Positions 27,101 through 36,454 of a stretch of DNA of 64,000 nucleotides are shown here, in pieces. The stretch is from Methanolinea sp. (GTDB lineage: Archaea; Halobacteriota; Methanomicrobia; Methanomicrobiales; Methanospirillaceae). The stretch lies in assembly GCA_025453675.1 (NCBI GenBank), contig JALOPW010000017.1, positions 1 through 64,000 on the forward strand. The letters are read 5' to 3'. Each line of letters starts with the position of its first letter. The stretch's first letter is position 1. A model generated the notes under the pieces. That model was given only the letters and a program-made list of their open reading frames with translations. It was not told the DNA's origin and ran no database searches. Position numbers and translations under genes: made by a program.

Positions 27101-27727
27101 TTAAGTCCTCTTTTGACGGGTGAATTTGCCGAGCACTACAATGACAATGACGCACATTGCCCCCGCTGCAACCAGGAGGAGAATATCCTGGAGACTATGG
27201 ATGCTCTGTGCGACAAAGAGAACGAAGGTCGCAGCGATGACAAAACCGATCGTGGTGAACACCACGGTGAGCCACCTGTTCCATCCCAGGATCCAGGCAA
27301 TAATGGGCGTGCCATAGAGCCCGATTCCGGGTATCCACGCAATCAAAATACACGAGACTGCCCCGTACTTCTGAATTACCGGGTATTTCTCCATCTTCTT
27401 CCCCACATTCCCGATCCACCGGGATACGCGGTCTGAAGTGAGTGCCAGGCTCTCGCACACTTCAAGGATGCCCAGTGTTACACCGATAGAGAAAGAGGCC
27501 ATAATGGCCAGGGTGACGGTCCGGGTGAGGCCCAGGGGTCCGCCCAGTGGTGGAGCCGCCGCCTGGAGGATAAACGTGGAGGCGAGAAAACTCAAAATAT
27601 TCCCCGTGGGTATGTCCTGCATCACGCCAATCAGAACAGGCACCACGACCACAAACAGGAAAAAATAGAGGAGCGCTTTTGAGATCTCCTTCATTATCTG
27701 GAGCAGAGATCGGAACCTGGCGCGCAT
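27101..27727 (-). CDS. Small-multidrug-export-family membrane protein
   Basis: 208 residues from ATG 27727. A GTG at 27733 is also possible. It has about five or six membrane helices and the conserved loop IQKYGAVSCILIAWIPGIGLYGTPI, typical of the Sm_multidrug_ex family (PF06695). The family name is historical and transport is not established. A second distant member lies at 49366. Confidence 0.8.
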   Translation of the reverse strand: MRARFRSLLQIMKEISKALLYFFLFVVVVPVLIGVMQDIPTGNILSFLASTFILQAAAPPLGGPLGLTRTVTLAIMASFSIGVTLGILEVCESLALTSDRVSRWIGNVGKKMEKYPVIQKYGAVSCILIAWIPGIGLYGTPIIAWILGWNRWLTVVFTTIGFVIAATFVLFVAQSIHSLQDILLLVAAGAMCVIVIVVLGKFTRQKRT

Positions 27728-27889
27728 ATTCACACATTGCAGGGAGGATTGTTATCTCTTTTGATGCAACTGCCCGGATCACTGCTCCGCCCAGTGTAAT
27801 CCGGGGAGACTTCAGGTAGGGGTATAAAAGGGGTGAGAAGAGTCCTCAACGACCAGAGCGGTAGCTCTCTCCTTCTTTTCATGTTGTAG

Positions 27890-28885
27890 CTATTCATCCT
27901 TCCCTGGACCCCTCATCTTCTCTCGTAATCGCCATCCCCCTGAACCAAGGGCAATCCCAAGCAGGAAGACCAGGGTTCCGAAGACCTCCATCAGCAGTGC
28001 AAGCATCGCGTCAGGTATCAGCAGTATCGAGACTGCCAGCAGGAATGAGAAGCATCCTGTCCCCAACCGGCGGTAAAAACCCTCGGGCACTGCGCTCTTT
28101 CCCCTGGCCACACGCGAAAACGACATATAGGCACTTCCGAATGCCCAGAATGCAAGGATCAACAGCAACAACTGGACAAAATCGTCCAGTGGCAGATAGA
28201 ATGTCACGATTCCGAGAAAGAACACAGACACTCCGAGAAAGAGGCTCCCCGCAGACACAAGACTCTTCTGATGCAGGCTGATCCCTTTTCGGGCAATGAA
28301 CACCCCGAGGACCACTATCCCCAGGGGAAGCAGGAGGTGCATCATCCCCCCGAATGTGAGGAGAGGATTAGTGATGATCCAGGCTCCAAGGAGAGCCAGG
28401 GCGAACCCTACAAGAATCAGTATCTGCCAGGTCCGCTTCTGTTCTCTCAAAATAATCCCGGTTTTACTGCCGGGACTGCTCCTGGTACTGGCGACGAGAG
28501 TGACAAAGGTGTCTGCAATCATCAGTAACAGTGGTGCATCGTCCGCAAGGTGCAGAAAGGGATGAACTTTGGGGTCATACCGGTCAAGGTGGACCTTCCA
28601 TTCGGTGGAAGTCTCGTGCACATGGTAGTTCCCTTTCCGGTAACTCGCAAGAGTTCCCGGGGTCGGAATGTTTATCAGAGACCTTTCCCATCCCGGGTCA
28701 GGAGGTTCAGTGACCAGATCTTTGGGAATGGCTACCTCCCACACTCCATGATGCAATGGATCCAAAAAATCATCGAGTCTGGTCACGTTCGTCACTCTAT
28801 GATGAGTATTTTGGTGAAATCCTGCATCAAGGTTGTGTATCGCTTCGCGCCATACACTCCACCCTGTTTTCAACGAAACGCACAT
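27890..28885 (-). CDS. Membrane protein with soluble N-terminal domain
   Basis: 331 residues in the longest form. Residues 1-140 are soluble and charged (YHVHETSTEWKVHLDRYDPK). The rest contains about six hydrophobic helices in a DUF308-like paired layout (WQILILVGFALALLGAWII, GIVVLGVFIARKGISL). The start codon and first codons (MCVS) come from the end of a palindromic repeat, so the true start may be an internal GTG. The N-terminal domain does look coding. No family is named. Confidence 0.68.
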   Translation of the reverse strand: MCVSLKTGWSVWREAIHNLDAGFHQNTHHRVTNVTRLDDFLDPLHHGVWEVAIPKDLVTEPPDPGWERSLINIPTPGTLASYRKGNYHVHETSTEWKVHLDRYDPKVHPFLHLADDAPLLLMIADTFVTLVASTRSSPGSKTGIILREQKRTWQILILVGFALALLGAWIITNPLLTFGGMMHLLLPLGIVVLGVFIARKGISLHQKSLVSAGSLFLGVSVFFLGIVTFYLPLDDFVQLLLLILAFWAFGSAYMSFSRVARGKSAVPEGFYRRLGTGCFSFLLAVSILLIPDAMLALLMEVFGTLVFLLGIALGSGGWRLREKMRGPGKDE

Positions 28886-28981
28886 GATACCTTTCGGTCA
28901 CATGCCCCCCTGATGAAAACCGCGAATGCGGTTTTCATACCAAAATGCCTCCGGCATTTTCATGCGTCGGGCCTGTTGCGA
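28875..28981 (+). repeat. Composite palindromic element (P1 + P2)
   Basis: GAAACGCACATGATACC, GGTCACATGCCCCCC, the P1 hairpin (ATGAAAACCGC, GAAT, GCGGTTTTCAT), then a P2 hairpin AAAATGCC/GGCATTTT and the tail GCGTCGGGCCTGTTGCGA. The tail recurs inverted at 62261-62282. Confidence 0.78.
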
Positions 28982-29159
28982 AATGTATCATTCTCGTTTT
29001 TCTTGAAGGGGTGGGGGTTCTGCCACCGGGTATGCTCTCAATGAGATGCAGGGGATGCGCTCTCCCACCCTCACGCAACATTCAGATGCTGGCTATTCGT
29101 CACCTCTCAAGAGAATCAGGAAGCGATAGATTAATAGAACAGACCTCAAGTATTCCTGC

Positions 29160-29669
29160 ATGAAAACGGCCATCAGCGGCCCCCTTGCCGGTGCACTCAT
29201 CCTGATGCTCTGCGTTTCCGGATGTAGTACCCTCTTCCCATCCTCCCAGCCATCCACACCAGGGCAGCAGCTGCCCACGGTATCGGCACCCGGGTTGGAG
29301 AACAGGTTGGAGGGGGTGACCTGGTACCTGGTTGTATTCCATACCGCCTCCGGGCGATCGGTGGGGGTCGTGCCCGGCACAGAGATAACTGTATATTTTG
29401 ATACGAACGGAAAGATCACCGGTCATACCAGCTGCAACCATTTCACTGCGACATATTCCGCGACGGTGAATGGGCTGACCTTCAGAGATCCGATAACGAC
29501 AGAGAAATACTGCGGATCGCCGGCCAGCATCATGAGCCAGGAGGCAACCTTCCTCGCTGTACTGCCGCAGGCCTCCAGCTACCGGGTCGAAGGCGATCTC
29601 CTCACCATTATGGAGAGCAGGGGGAACCCCATACTGACATTCATCCGCATAAAACCCGCTCATTTTTGA
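29160..29669 (+). CDS. META-domain lipoprotein
   Basis: 169 residues. A lipoprotein signal peptide with lipobox CVSGC precedes a low-complexity spacer and one META (HslJ-like) domain at about 45-165 (VTWYLVVFHTASG, ITGHTSCNHFTATYSATVNG, YRVEGDLLTIMESRG). META domains occur in exported proteins of unknown function. HslJ in E. coli is heat-inducible and linked to novobiocin resistance. A two-domain relative lies at 60887. Confidence 0.85.
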   Translation: MKTAISGPLAGALILMLCVSGCSTLFPSSQPSTPGQQLPTVSAPGLENRLEGVTWYLVVFHTASGRSVGVVPGTEITVYFDTNGKITGHTSCNHFTATYSATVNGLTFRDPITTEKYCGSPASIMSQEATFLAVLPQASSYRVEGDLLTIMESRGNPILTFIRIKPAHF

Positions 29670-30087
29670 CATTTCTCTTACCTGATCTTGGATACACCCC
29701 CGTCTCTATTTTCAGGGGGGTATGGGAATGTTCTTCGCGATCACACCATCCATGGTGCAACGTGACTGGAGAGAGAGATCACCTTTTCGTTCGGCTGGAA
29801 CTGTCATTCTAAAACCTCCTGGACATATGCGGAAGGGCGGATGCATGGATGACCAGGAGGAACTTGTCTTACCCATGCAGAATGGAAAATGAGACAGATG
29901 GTTTGGAGAATTCCTCATGAGATGGCCACCCCAAGCATCGACGGTGATTCATCATATCTCAATTCATGGGAGCGGGAAATTCATCCTGCAGTTCCTGCAT
30001 GTACATAGTCGGAAGTTCGTTCGTTTTTTGTCCTGCGGCAACCAGAACCAGGAATAAAGGGATCACTCTCCCTTCATCGGATCGGTC
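29670..30087. other. 418-bp intergenic gap
   Basis: It lies between the convergent META lipoprotein gene and hisH. The small ORFs here (29712-29918) have no credible protein features. I see no repeat or RNA in it. Confidence 0.35.
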
Positions 30088-30696
30088 TCATATCATCCCA
30101 ATGAAATTCGCAAGAAGCCGCAGGCCTGCAGGGCCGCTCTTCTCAGGGTGGAACTGCACTCCGAAGACGTGGTCCCGGTTCCAGATGACAGATGGGAAAG
30201 GGCAGATGTACCCGGTCTCCGCCAGGGTATGCGAGGGGTCGGTGTCTGCATAGTAGGAGTGGACAAAATACATGTACTCACCTGATGATATCCCCTCGAA
30301 GAGGGGGTTTTCAGGTATGAAGAGGGAGAGCGAGTTCCAGCCCATGTGTGGGATTTTGTACCCTGTTTTCCGGGGAAACTTCCGGACCGTTCCCGGCACC
30401 AGGCCCAAACCCCTGTGCAGACCGTGTTCCTCGCTCCATTCCATCAGCATCTGCATCCCCAGGCAGATACCGAGAACAGGAACCGAATGTGAGAGATCGA
30501 CCAGCACTTTCTGCAGTTCGCCGAGTTGCTGCATACCGTCCCGGAATGCCCCTACTCCGGGGAGCACGATCCCCTCTGCAGAGGAGATCTCCTGCATATC
30601 TGTGGAGATGACCGAAACCCCCCCCGATTTCTCGATACCTCTTCGCACAGACCGGAGGTTCCCAAGACCGTAATCAACAATTATTATCTTCTTCAC
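30088..30696 (-). CDS. hisH: Imidazole glycerol phosphate synthase, glutaminase subunit
   Basis: 202 residues. HisH hydrolyses glutamine and passes ammonia to HisF in histidine synthesis. The class I glutaminase triad is visible: the nucleophile Cys in LGICLGMQ, and His and Glu in FGVQFHPEKSG. The oxyanion region reads PGVGAFRDGM. Length matches the family. hisF is not in the window. The start lies inside the end of the upstream PAPS-reductase-like gene (23-base overlap). Confidence 0.96.
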   Translation of the reverse strand: MKKIIIVDYGLGNLRSVRRGIEKSGGVSVISTDMQEISSAEGIVLPGVGAFRDGMQQLGELQKVLVDLSHSVPVLGICLGMQMLMEWSEEHGLHRGLGLVPGTVRKFPRKTGYKIPHMGWNSLSLFIPENPLFEGISSGEYMYFVHSYYADTDPSHTLAETGYICPFPSVIWNRDHVFGVQFHPEKSGPAGLRLLANFIGMI

Positions 30697-32083
30697 TCGA
30701 AACCCCCTTCAACCTCCAGCGAGCCTCCCCGACCCATGTATCGGGGAGTCCTTCCTCCTTCTGCCATCCCTCCAGTCTGCAATTCCAGCCCTGCCAGAGG
30801 TCCGGGTGGGTCTTTTCAATATGACGAAGGACTGCGACATCGCTTGACGGGCACATGAAACACCCGATCCTGTCGAGTCCTGCCTTATACAGCGGGTTGT
30901 ATGGGGCCTGTTCACGGAAGAGGTACAGCCAGACCTGCAGCGCCGTCCAGTGGTGGATGGGTGCAGCCGAGAGCTGACTGCGGAGATGGGGATTCCTCCA
31001 GACCCTTTTACTCACCATACGCCTGAACGATTCATACTTCCTCTGCCCTATGAAAGAGAGGCATTCGCCCCAATACTCCCTGATCACCTTCTCAACAGGT
31101 TGCAGCTTGGCCGTCCGGCAGCACCAGCGAAAATCAACTGCGGGTGGCCCCCTGGTCACAAATGCTTTCCAGAATGCCTCTCCCCCATAAGCCCGTATGA
31201 CTGGCATTTCGAAGGTGCGGGAGACCTCCTCGACATTCTGGTATGTCTCGGGAAATTCAAGGCCGGTATCTGCAAAGAGCAGGGGAACCACTCCGAGGGC
31301 TTTTTTGACCAGGATAAGGGTGGCAAGGCTGTCCTTGCCCCCCGAATATGACACATTCACCGGGAGAGGATTCCGGGCAGCAACATCCCTGATAAACGAG
31401 AGCGCCTCCGCCTCGCGATCTTCCAGGGCTCCGGCACTTGCCCTCACCGCATCGTCCCATGTCGCTTCCCCTCTGGTGCAGATCGAGTGAACATTCCTCC
31501 GGGTCCGGACAATGGCCCCCCGCTCCATGGACACCGCGCTTGATGCATCGACCTTCGCCCTGCCGACGGCAACAACGACTCTCTCCTCGTCGAGCACAAA
31601 GACCTCGTCACCCCTCGAGATGGAAGGCTCGATCTCCAGGAGGCCAGGTGCAAGGACGCTGGCTCCCTCATGCTGAATTGAAGGGACCGCGCCATTGTCA
31701 ACCACTACGTATTTTCGGCGGGGCTTGAGGAAGACGGACGCTTCCGGGCGGGGAATAGGTTCCCACCTGGACTCCGCCGGGAGGTACTTCAACGATCCCA
31801 CCACACCACCTCCCACGATGATCTCGTCCATCCGATCCTGGTCCGGGACTTTATTCAACAATGCCAGGTGCCCGGGAGGGATGAGTGGCTCGCCAAAGTG
31901 TTCGGAATATACGCGGTTCACCTGGGCTACGTCGGCAGGAAAGGCAGGTCTCGCATCCCCCGGAGGGGTGACCTGCACCTCACGGGTCCGGGTACTGCAG
32001 TGGGAGCAGACCCTGGCAAGGACAGGGGCATGGCAGGAGTCACACCACCAGAGAATATCCCTGCGTGGGAAGGAAGGGCGCAT
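30674..32083 (-). CDS. PAPS-reductase-like PP-loop protein with zinc ribbon and PUA
   Basis: 469 residues. The order is an N-terminal zinc ribbon (WWCDSCHAPVLARVCSHC), a spacer, a PUA-like region at about 140-210 (EIEPSISRGDEVFVLDEERV), then the PP-loop domain of the PAPS reductase fold (VSYSGGKDSLATLIL) and a C-terminal Cys region (DRIGCFMCPSSD). The known family adenylates or reduces sulfur compounds. With PUA and zinc ribbon this archaeal form might act on RNA or on sulfur transfer. The reaction is not known. It precedes and overlaps hisH. Confidence 0.85.
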   Translation of the reverse strand: MRPSFPRRDILWWCDSCHAPVLARVCSHCSTRTREVQVTPPGDARPAFPADVAQVNRVYSEHFGEPLIPPGHLALLNKVPDQDRMDEIIVGGGVVGSLKYLPAESRWEPIPRPEASVFLKPRRKYVVVDNGAVPSIQHEGASVLAPGLLEIEPSISRGDEVFVLDEERVVVAVGRAKVDASSAVSMERGAIVRTRRNVHSICTRGEATWDDAVRASAGALEDREAEALSFIRDVAARNPLPVNVSYSGGKDSLATLILVKKALGVVPLLFADTGLEFPETYQNVEEVSRTFEMPVIRAYGGEAFWKAFVTRGPPAVDFRWCCRTAKLQPVEKVIREYWGECLSFIGQRKYESFRRMVSKRVWRNPHLRSQLSAAPIHHWTALQVWLYLFREQAPYNPLYKAGLDRIGCFMCPSSDVAVLRHIEKTHPDLWQGWNCRLEGWQKEEGLPDTWVGEARWRLKGVSSEEDNNC

Positions 32084-32411
32084 TCACGGTACACTTTGCA
32101 GATATATCCATAAATATTCACAGGTAGCTGCCTTCCCCTTCCACCATTCCGCCCTTGGGAGAAAGAGCATAGAAAAAGCCTTAAATTCGTTTTTTATTCC
32201 ATCCAATCATTTAAAGTGGTTTTGGGAATCGGTACAAACAGCATTGTTTATCTCCCATGATTTACATAATCGATCATGATAGATTACTCCCTGTGGAGGT
32301 GTTCCCGGGAGACTTCGCCCCGGAAACCCTATCCTGATCCAGGCATTCTGTGATATCCATGATCATCGTTGCATGCAAAAAAAATTCGGGCAATGAGTCC
32401 GGGAGGGCAGG
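32084..32411. promoter_or_regulatory. 328-bp promoter region of the mbh operon
   Basis: An AT-rich gap between the divergent PAPS-reductase-like gene and mbhA. It contains ATTTAAAG near 32210 and an imperfect palindrome around AATCGATCATGAT (32267-32280). A Shine-Dalgarno GGGAGGG sits just before the mbhA ATG. No repeat element of the P family is present. Confidence 0.4.
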
Positions 32412-32939
32412 ATGATACCTTTCGTTCTCACGTTCCTCCTGGCACTTTTCATCTATCTCCTGCTCACCGCTGGCAGCGGAGGCCTGGGGTTCTGGTCCCC
32501 CTCCGAGCTGGTGGCAGGGGTGGCGCTCTCCCTCCTCACCGCCGCGGTCGCCAGGAACCTCCTGTGCCGGTCCCGCGACCTCCGTATGGCCAACCCCATC
32601 CGGCTCCTTCTCATCCCGGTGTATATCCTGGGGCCTTTTCTCCTGGAGGTGACCAAGGCCAACCTGGACGTGGCATACCGGGTGATCACCGGAAAAATCC
32701 GCCCGGGTATCATCAGGGTGCAGTCAGGCTTAAAGACCGATCTCGGTATCTTCATGCTTGCGAACTCCATCACCCTGACCCCCGGCACCATCACGGTAGA
32801 TATCGACGAGAAGAGCCATGATCTCTATATCCACAACATCAATGTCCCCCGGGGATGGGAGAGCAGGCCACAGGTACAGGATAAGGAGCTCTTCTCCATG
32901 GCGAACCTGCCCGCATGGATACGGAGGATTGCAGAATGA
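32412..32939 (+). CDS. mbhA: Mbh hydrogenase subunit A (MnhE-like)
   Basis: 175 residues, two or three N-terminal helices (FVLTFLLALFIYLLLTAG) and a soluble end with the MnhE signature LANSITLTPGTITVDI. It is the first of 14 overlapping genes whose order matches Pyrococcus mbhA-N. As MnhE homologue it belongs to the Mrp antiporter-like half of the complex, which moves Na+ or H+ across the membrane. A strong Shine-Dalgarno precedes the ATG. Confidence 0.9.
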   Translation: MIPFVLTFLLALFIYLLLTAGSGGLGFWSPSELVAGVALSLLTAAVARNLLCRSRDLRMANPIRLLLIPVYILGPFLLEVTKANLDVAYRVITGKIRPGIIRVQSGLKTDLGIFMLANSITLTPGTITVDIDEKSHDLYIHNINVPRGWESRPQVQDKELFSMANLPAWIRRIAE

Positions 32940-33193
32940 TCGAGCCGTGGTATCCCGCGGTGCTCATCCTGGTCATCCTGGTTTGCCTGGCCCTGGTCCG
33001 GTTGTTCCTTGGACCCACTGCTGCTGACCGGGCGGTCGCGCTGGACACGGTCAGCACGCTCTCGGTGGCGGCGCTCATCCTCCTCGGGGTGGCCTACCAG
33101 CAGATTATCTTCATCGATGTGGCTATTGTGTATGCCCTGCTCTCTTTCGTGAGCACGCTCTATATTGCCAAATACCTGGGAGGTGAACTGTGA
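32936..33193 (+). CDS. mbhB: Mbh hydrogenase subunit B (MnhF-like)
   Basis: 85 residues from ATG 32936, overlapping mbhA by 4 bases. Three helices with the MnhF loop FLGPTAADRAVALDTV. It is an antiporter-module subunit. Confidence 0.9.
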   Translation: MIEPWYPAVLILVILVCLALVRLFLGPTAADRAVALDTVSTLSVAALILLGVAYQQIIFIDVAIVYALLSFVSTLYIAKYLGGEL

Positions 33194-33546
33194 TCGCCGA
33201 TATCCTGGTCCTGGCATGCCTGTCAGTCGGGTTATTCTTCAATACCCTGGGGATCGTGGGGCTGCTGCGGTTCCCTGACGTGTATACCAGGATGCATGCC
33301 ACCACGAAGATGACCACCTTCGGCTCTGTATTCACCGCACTCTCGGTGATCATCTACGGGGCTGCCCAGTTCCTGGGAACCGGGGATGGCCAGTACATCA
33401 CCCTCTCTCTCCACACGCTTATCGCCGCGATAGCCCTGGCGTTCACGAATGCAGTGGGGTCCCACGCCATCGCCCGTGGTGCACACAAAGCAGGAATCAA
33501 GCCCGTCCCCGCGGTCGTCGACCGGCTCGAGGAGTACACACCATGA
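33190..33546 (+). CDS. mbhC: Mbh hydrogenase subunit C (MnhG-like)
   Basis: 118 residues, three helices. The MnhG signature GLLRFPDVYTRMHATTK is complete. It overlaps both neighbours by 4 bases. It is part of the Mrp-like module. Confidence 0.92.
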   Translation: MIADILVLACLSVGLFFNTLGIVGLLRFPDVYTRMHATTKMTTFGSVFTALSVIIYGAAQFLGTGDGQYITLSLHTLIAAIALAFTNAVGSHAIARGAHKAGIKPVPAVVDRLEEYTP

Positions 33547-33797
33547 TCGACCTGATCATCCATGCCCTGGTAATTGCCGGGCTGATCATCTCTGCCCTGA
33601 TGGTCTTTTTCTTCCGTGACCTCCTGGCAGCCGCACTGGCGGCGGGTTTCTTCAGTTTCCTCATCTCGCTTGAGTTCTATATCCTGCAGGCCCCTGACGT
33701 AGCCATCTCCCAGGCGGCCATCGGAGCCGGGCTCACCACGGCCATCTTCGTCATCGCCATCCGGGCTACCACCCGTTACGAGGAGGGGAACCCATGA
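33543..33797 (+). CDS. mbhD: Mbh hydrogenase subunit D (DUF4040-like)
   Basis: 84 residues, nearly all hydrophobic, with the [20 protein letters not shown] motif of the MrpA C-terminal / DUF4040 segment. It corresponds to Pyrococcus MbhD. Four-base overlaps with mbhC and mbhE. Confidence 0.88.
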   Translation: MIDLIIHALVIAGLIISALMVFFFRDLLAAALAAGFFSFLISLEFYILQAPDVAISQAAIGAGLTTAIFVIAIRATTRYEEGNP

Positions 33798-34078
33798 AAA
33801 AGGCCCTGACCCTTGGTATATTCCTGGTCCTGGCAGCCGGGCTCTGCACCATCCCGGTCTTCCTCACCTTCGGCCAGCCGGCTGCGACAGATATGGACCG
33901 TTATTTCGTGGAGCACGGGCAGTCGCAGGCTGCTGCAAACAACATCGTGACCTCCATCGTGTTTGATTACAGGGGATTCGACACCCTGGGGGAATCGGTG
34001 GTCCTTTTCACCGCCGTCATCGGGGTGGGCCTGTTGTTCCGGTCCATGAAAGGGGGTGAAGAGCATGAGGATGAGTAA
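33794..34078 (+). CDS. mbhE: Mbh hydrogenase subunit E
   Basis: 94 residues with two helices. The motif [20 protein letters not shown] matches the MrpA/MbhE segment. It overlaps mbhD by 4 bases and mbhF by about 14. Confidence 0.87.
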   Translation: MKKALTLGIFLVLAAGLCTIPVFLTFGQPAATDMDRYFVEHGQSQAAANNIVTSIVFDYRGFDTLGESVVLFTAVIGVGLLFRSMKGGEEHEDE

Positions 34079-34532
34079 GATAGTGCGGACAGGTGCCAAC
34101 CTGCTCTATCCATTCATCATCATCTTCGGCCTCTATGTGATCATGCACGGCCACCTCACCCCCGGGGGCGGGTTCCAGGGGGGTGCGGTGGTGGCAACCG
34201 CGGCCGCCCTGGTAATTGTTGCCTACTCCTACCAGGAGGTAACGGGCATCATCCGGAACGTGGCGATGAAAGCAAGGGAATCCGTGGGACTGCTGCTCTT
34301 TATTGGGGCAGGGATCGCAGCCCTGGCGGTGGGAACCCCGTTCTTTTACAATTTCCTGGCAAACAGCGGCCTCCTTTTCGGGATGCCAGTTCCATTCGGC
34401 CCGAATCCCGGTGATCTGAATACTGCAGGGGTCATCCCCATCATGAACGTGGCGGTCGGGATCGAGGTATGGGGAGGCCTCGCCATCATCCTCCTCTACA
34501 TGCTTTCCAGTGTCGCAAAGGAGGGATCCTGA
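34065..34532 (+). CDS. mbhF: Mbh hydrogenase subunit F (MnhB-like)
   Basis: 155 residues from ATG 34065, chosen because GGGGGTGA lies at good spacing. Four helices with the MnhB signature [17 protein letters not shown]. It is an antiporter-module subunit. Confidence 0.9.
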   Translation: MRMSKIVRTGANLLYPFIIIFGLYVIMHGHLTPGGGFQGGAVVATAAALVIVAYSYQEVTGIIRNVAMKARESVGLLLFIGAGIAALAVGTPFFYNFLANSGLLFGMPVPFGPNPGDLNTAGVIPIMNVAVGIEVWGGLAIILLYMLSSVAKEGS

Positions 34533-34534
34533 CC

Positions 34535-34879
34535 ATGTTCTGGAACCTGCCCTACGTTGCGGTGGTGGTATTGACCATCATCGCACTCGCCACTATCGTC
34601 CTCAAGAAGAACCTGATCAAGGTCTTCCTCGGGATTATCATCCTCGAGTCGGCGGTGAACCTCTTCCTGATCTCGCTTGGATACCGCGAGGGTGGGATCG
34701 CCCCCATTTACACGAACGCGCCTGCGGCAGCAATGGTCCTCCCCACTCCACAGGCCCTGACCCTCACCTCCATCGTGATAGGGGTGGCCACGAGCGCCCT
34801 TCTCCTCTCGTTTGCCATCATCATCTGGAAGAAGTACGGGAGTATTAACCTCGACAGGATCCGGAGGCTGAAGGAATGA
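34535..34879 (+). CDS. mbhG: Mbh hydrogenase subunit G (MnhC/NuoK-like)
   Basis: 114 residues from ATG 34535; the track's start at 34469 is inside mbhF. Three helices in MnhC/NuoK style, with the conserved Glu in FLGIIILESAVNLFLI. Two bases separate it from mbhF, and it overlaps mbhH by 4. Confidence 0.9.
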   Translation: MFWNLPYVAVVVLTIIALATIVLKKNLIKVFLGIIILESAVNLFLISLGYREGGIAPIYTNAPAAAMVLPTPQALTLTSIVIGVATSALLLSFAIIIWKKYGSINLDRIRRLKE

Positions 34880-36450
34880 TCCCGGCATTCATAGTCGAGA
34901 ACTCCCCTGCCCTGATGGTCATCGTGCCACTCGTTGCAGCCTTCATCACCCCGTTCATCGGCCGTATCTCCCACGCACTGCGCTCGCTGTGGGTGGGAGG
35001 GGCGATGGCTGTCACCTCGGCCATAACCCTTATCCTGGCACTTGATGTCTATGCCACGGGGACCAGGCTCTATGTCTTCGGGGCCTCCGCCGCCTCAATG
35101 GCTCTCCCGCCCGATTCGGGCGGCATCCCCATCCGGATCATATTCGCTGTCGACCCCATGAGTGCCCTGATGCTGGTGATCACCGCGATCTCGGGATTTG
35201 CCATCATCCTCTACTCCCTGGCGAGCGAGCGGTCGTATTCGGGGCTCGAGAGTTACTACACCCTCTATCTCCTGATGATTACCGGGATCCTCGGGATGGT
35301 CTCTACCGGCGACGTCTTTAACTTCTTCGTATTCCTTGAGATCCTCTCCCTGGCCTCTGCCGGCCTGATCGCCTACCGCATCGACGGCGGGGTGGCAGTG
35401 GAGGCGGCCCTCAAGTACTTCGTGCTGAGCACGATCGGTGCGCTCGCGATCCTGGTCGCCATCGGGATCTACTACGGTGAATACAACGCCCTGAACATGG
35501 CCATGATCGCGGCGAGGATGCAGTTCTCCCTGCTCGACCAGGTGGCACTGGTGCTGATCATCGCCGCCCTCGCCATGAAGTGCGGGGCTGTACCCATGCA
35601 CTTCTGGACTCCGGATGCCTACTCAATGGCCCCCTCCTCCATCACCGCCCTCCTGGTGGTGGCGAGTCAGGCCAGCCTTTATGGACTGTTCAGGACCGTC
35701 TTTACTCTTTACAACCTTTCCCTGAACGCGGTGACAGTGGGATGGCTGATTATCATCCTCGGAGTCCTCTCCATGGTGGTGGGGGTAACGATGGCCATCC
35801 CCCAGAAGAACGTGAAACGGCTGATGGCCTACCACGCCGTCTCCCAGACAGGGTACATGCTCCTTGGGGTGGGGGTCGGGCTGGCCGTGCTCGGGAACCA
35901 GTCCCTCCTGGATGCCTTCGGGTACATGGCCATGGAGGGAGGCCTCTTCCACATCATCAACCATGCAATGTACAAGGGGCTGTTATTCCTTACCGCAGGG
36001 GCTATATTCCTCCGGATCGGGACCTATAACCTGAACAGGATGGGAGGCCTCGGCCACTCCATGAAGTGGACCATGGTCTTCTTCGTCATCGGGGCCCTTG
36101 CCATTGCCGGGATACCACCCTTCAACGGGTTCGCATCGAAACTGATGATCTACGAGTCCGTGTTCATCTTCAACCCGGTGCTGGCGGTAATCGCGATGGT
36201 GGTGAGCATCCTCACCCTGGCGTCCTTCGTGAAGGTTTTCCATTCCATATTCATGGGACCGAGACTCCCCGAGTATGCAGAGGTGAAAGAAGCCCCCCTA
36301 CCCATGCTCTTCGGGATGGGCATCCTGGCCGTTGTGGTGATACTCTTCGGCCTCTTCCCCACCATTGTGGTGGAGAGCCTTATCACTCCCGCAGCCCACG
36401 CCCTGGTGAACCAGGGTGCTTATATTAGCGCGATCCTGGGAGGTGCCTGA
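34876..36450 (+). CDS. mbhH: Mbh hydrogenase subunit H (MnhD/NuoL-N-like)
   Basis: 524 residues, about 14 helices. It is the large proton/sodium-translocating channel subunit. Key charged residues of this family are seen in FFVFLEILSLASAGLIAY (Glu in helix 5), LAMKCGAVPMHFWTPDAYS (Lys and His) and IPQKNVKRLMAYHAVSQTGY (Lys). Length matches MbhH. It overlaps mbhG by 4 bases. Confidence 0.95.
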   Translation: MIPAFIVENSPALMVIVPLVAAFITPFIGRISHALRSLWVGGAMAVTSAITLILALDVYATGTRLYVFGASAASMALPPDSGGIPIRIIFAVDPMSALMLVITAISGFAIILYSLASERSYSGLESYYTLYLLMITGILGMVSTGDVFNFFVFLEILSLASAGLIAYRIDGGVAVEAALKYFVLSTIGALAILVAIGIYYGEYNALNMAMIAARMQFSLLDQVALVLIIAALAMKCGAVPMHFWTPDAYSMAPSSITALLVVASQASLYGLFRTVFTLYNLSLNAVTVGWLIIILGVLSMVVGVTMAIPQKNVKRLMAYHAVSQTGYMLLGVGVGLAVLGNQSLLDAFGYMAMEGGLFHIINHAMYKGLLFLTAGAIFLRIGTYNLNRMGGLGHSMKWTMVFFVIGALAIAGIPPFNGFASKLMIYESVFIFNPVLAVIAMVVSILTLASFVKVFHSIFMGPRLPEYAEVKEAPLPMLFGMGILAVVVILFGLFPTIVVESLITPAAHALVNQGAYISAILGGA

Positions 36451-36454
36451 GTCC

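Noticed and set aside
29712-29918. 68-residue minus-strand ORF in the gap before hisH
   Set aside because: No credible features and no start signal.
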